Shown piece after piece: positions 62,883-64,000 of a DNA stretch of 64,000 nucleotides. The stretch comes from Streptomyces lacrimifluminis. GTDB taxonomy: Bacteria; Actinomycetota; Actinomycetes; Streptomycetales; Streptomycetaceae. Position numbers and translations under genes: made by a program. Where the stretch lies: NCBI RefSeq assembly GCF_014646095.1, contig NZ_BMMU01000014.1, forward strand, positions 150,380-214,379, written 5' to 3'. The notes under the pieces were generated by a model. That model worked only from the letters and a program-made list of their open reading frames with translations, ran no database searches and was not told the origin of the DNA. Position 1 is the first letter of the stretch; each line of letters starts with the position of its first letter.

Positions 62883-63815
62883 TTACTTGCGCTTCGCGGC
62901 AAGATTGCCCGGGCCCGCAGCGCCGTCATGGCCGGCACGTGGGCCGATGCGCGTTCCCGCGCCACCGACCCGGACACGCGGGTCACCCTCCCGCAGTGTC
63001 ACCGTGAGTTCGCCGGGGCGGCCCAGATCCTCGCCCTGGTGCAGGGTGAGGACGGTGTCCTCGGGGACCAGACCGAGCTCACGGGCGTACGCCCCGAACG
63101 CGGCGGCTGCCGCGCCGGTCGCCGGGTCCTCGACGACGCCGCCGACGGGGAACGGGTCACGGACGTGGAAGACGGTTGCCGACTCCCGCCACACCAACTG
63201 GGTCGTGGTCAGGTCCAAGCGGTGCATCAGGGCTTCGAGGCGCTCGAAGTCGTACGCGAGATCCGTGAGGCGGGCGCGTGTCGCCGCCGCGAGAACGAGA
63301 TGGCGGGCTCCGGCGAAGGCGATGCGGGGCGGGAAGGCAGGGTCGAGATCGGCGGCCGGCCAGTCGAGCGCGGCCAGTGCCTCCGCAAGGTCGGCGTCGG
63401 CGATCTCCTCGATCTGCGGCTCGACGCTGGTCAGCGTGGCGCGGAGCGTCCCACCCTCCTCGGTCACCACCACCGGCACGATGCCGGCGCGGGTGGCGAA
63501 CACCAGCTCTCCGGGGCCCCGGCGCTCGGCGAGAGCGACAGCGGTCGCGACGGTCGCGTGCCCGCAGAACGGCACCTCGGCCCTGGGACTGAAGTAGCGG
63601 ATGCTGTACGCCCTGCCCTCCTGGCCTCCCAGGCCCTCCGGCGGCGCGGTCAGGAACGCGGACTCCGAGTATCCGAGGTCGGCGGCGATGGCCAGCATGT
63701 CGCTGTCGTCCAGGCCGGTGGCGTCCAGCACAACGCCGGCGGGGTTTCCGCCGGCGGGGGAAGTGGAGAAGGCGGTGTAACGCAGCACCTCGGGCCTCGG
63801 CGTGTTCGTCGTCAT
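62883..63815 (-). CDS. PhzF-family isomerase-like protein
   Basis: A 310-residue protein of the PhzF/diaminopimelate-epimerase fold: RYTAFSTSPAGGNPAGVVLDA, the catalytic Glu region LGYSESAFL (Glu about residue 46), FCGHATVATAVALAERRG in the first half, and DPATGAAAAAFGAYARELG in the second. Family members isomerise trans-2,3-dihydro-3-hydroxyanthranilate or unknown metabolites; no phenazine genes are near. ATG at 63815 gives the usual N-terminus; ATG at 63842 has a slightly better ribosome site. Confidence 0.9.
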   Translation of the reverse strand: MTTNTPRPEVLRYTAFSTSPAGGNPAGVVLDATGLDDSDMLAIAADLGYSESAFLTAPPEGLGGQEGRAYSIRYFSPRAEVPFCGHATVATAVALAERRGPGELVFATRAGIVPVVVTEEGGTLRATLTSVEPQIEEIADADLAEALAALDWPAADLDPAFPPRIAFAGARHLVLAAATRARLTDLAYDFERLEALMHRLDLTTTQLVWRESATVFHVRDPFPVGGVVEDPATGAAAAAFGAYARELGLVPEDTVLTLHQGEDLGRPGELTVTLREGDPRVRVGGAGTRIGPRAGHDGAAGPGNLAAKRK

Positions 63816-63914
63816 GCTCGTGGCAACACGGGACGGGGCCATCGCTGTTCCCGGACACCGGTGGCGAGCGACGCGGCACAGCCCGGGTCGCGGTCAGGAG
63901 CGCCCACGCCACCG

Positions 63915-64000
63915 TCACCCCTCCCCGGAAGCCCACGACCCGCGGAACGCGGGCAGCGCGGGCAGCGCGGGCAGCGCGGGCAGCGCGGGCAGCGCGGGCA
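63915..64000 (-). CDS. Possible C-terminal end of a protein with Ala-Leu-Pro repeats (cut by window edge)
   Basis: Read on the minus strand, the 9-bp array at the right edge gives repeats of Ala-Leu-Pro followed by AFRGSWASGEG and TGA at 63917-63915. A repeat unit of three codons is compatible with coding. Only 27 codons are in the window, so the call is weak. Confidence 0.3.
   Translation of the reverse strand, partial: PALPALPALPALPALPAFRGSWASGEG
63951..64000. repeat. Tandem repeat of GGGCAGCGC, at least 5.5 copies
   Basis: Five perfect 9-bp units run from 63951 to 63995 and a partial sixth continues to the window end, so the full array is longer. The unit is a multiple of three. Confidence 0.95.

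Overview
High-GC DNA with GTG and TTG starts, ATGA/GTGA overlaps inside operons, lipoprotein and twin-arginine-like signals, a Ser/Thr kinase and an alpha subunit of RNA polymerase of Streptomyces type: this is a Streptomyces (or very close actinomycete) chromosome segment. All calls come from reading translated sequence and DNA by eye; no database search was run.

Left part (0-14 kb): a small operon of a cyclase-family hydrolase (cut by the window edge) and a fumarylacetoacetase-family hydrolase, a divergent LysR regulator and an MFS transporter. Two palindromes of LysR type (T-N11-A) link the two promoter regions. Then come unlinked genes: a GT-B-like protein preceded by 11 perfect copies of a 7-bp repeat, phosphoglucomutase, a methyltransferase, a secreted protein with PTDVWAVG repeats, and a secreted family-5 glycoside hydrolase.

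Middle (13-47.7 kb): a large catabolic island. It has three acyl-CoA dehydrogenases, an enoyl-CoA hydratase, two thiolases (one with a DUF35 partner), an acyl-CoA ligase, a 2-oxoacid dehydrogenase E1alpha/E1beta/E2 set without E3, two Rieske oxygenase alpha subunits with a ferredoxin and a phthalate-dioxygenase-type reductase, three dehydrogenases of SDR/MDR type, a zinc alcohol dehydrogenase and a CUT2-type ABC importer. Mixed in are two unusual relatives of the PEP-synthase/PPDK family: a full-length PPDK-like protein whose ATP-grasp half looks dead, and a protein carrying a swivelling phosphohistidine domain without ATP-grasp. A histidine phosphatase lies in the same island. Five copies of an inverted repeat TACT-N13-AGTA sit in the promoter regions of at least four of these operons and of a TetR gene pair, which suggests one regulon. 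The substrate is not evident; a ring-containing compound broken down to CoA thioesters is the best inference.

Right part (47.8-64 kb): an intact rpoA standing alone, outside the ribosomal-protein operon where it normally lies, with a strong hairpin in its leader; an orphan TetR with a perfect palindrome; a 6-deoxyhexose (fucose/rhamnose type) locus with GntR regulator, CUT1 ABC importer, an unrecognised large protein, a mutarotase, a lactonase and a decayed aldo-keto reductase; then a zinc-ribbon membrane protein, an exported beta-carbonic anhydrase, a PPOx remnant, a Ser/Thr kinase and a PhzF-family protein. A 242-bp MITE-like element lies between a tetR and the E2 gene.
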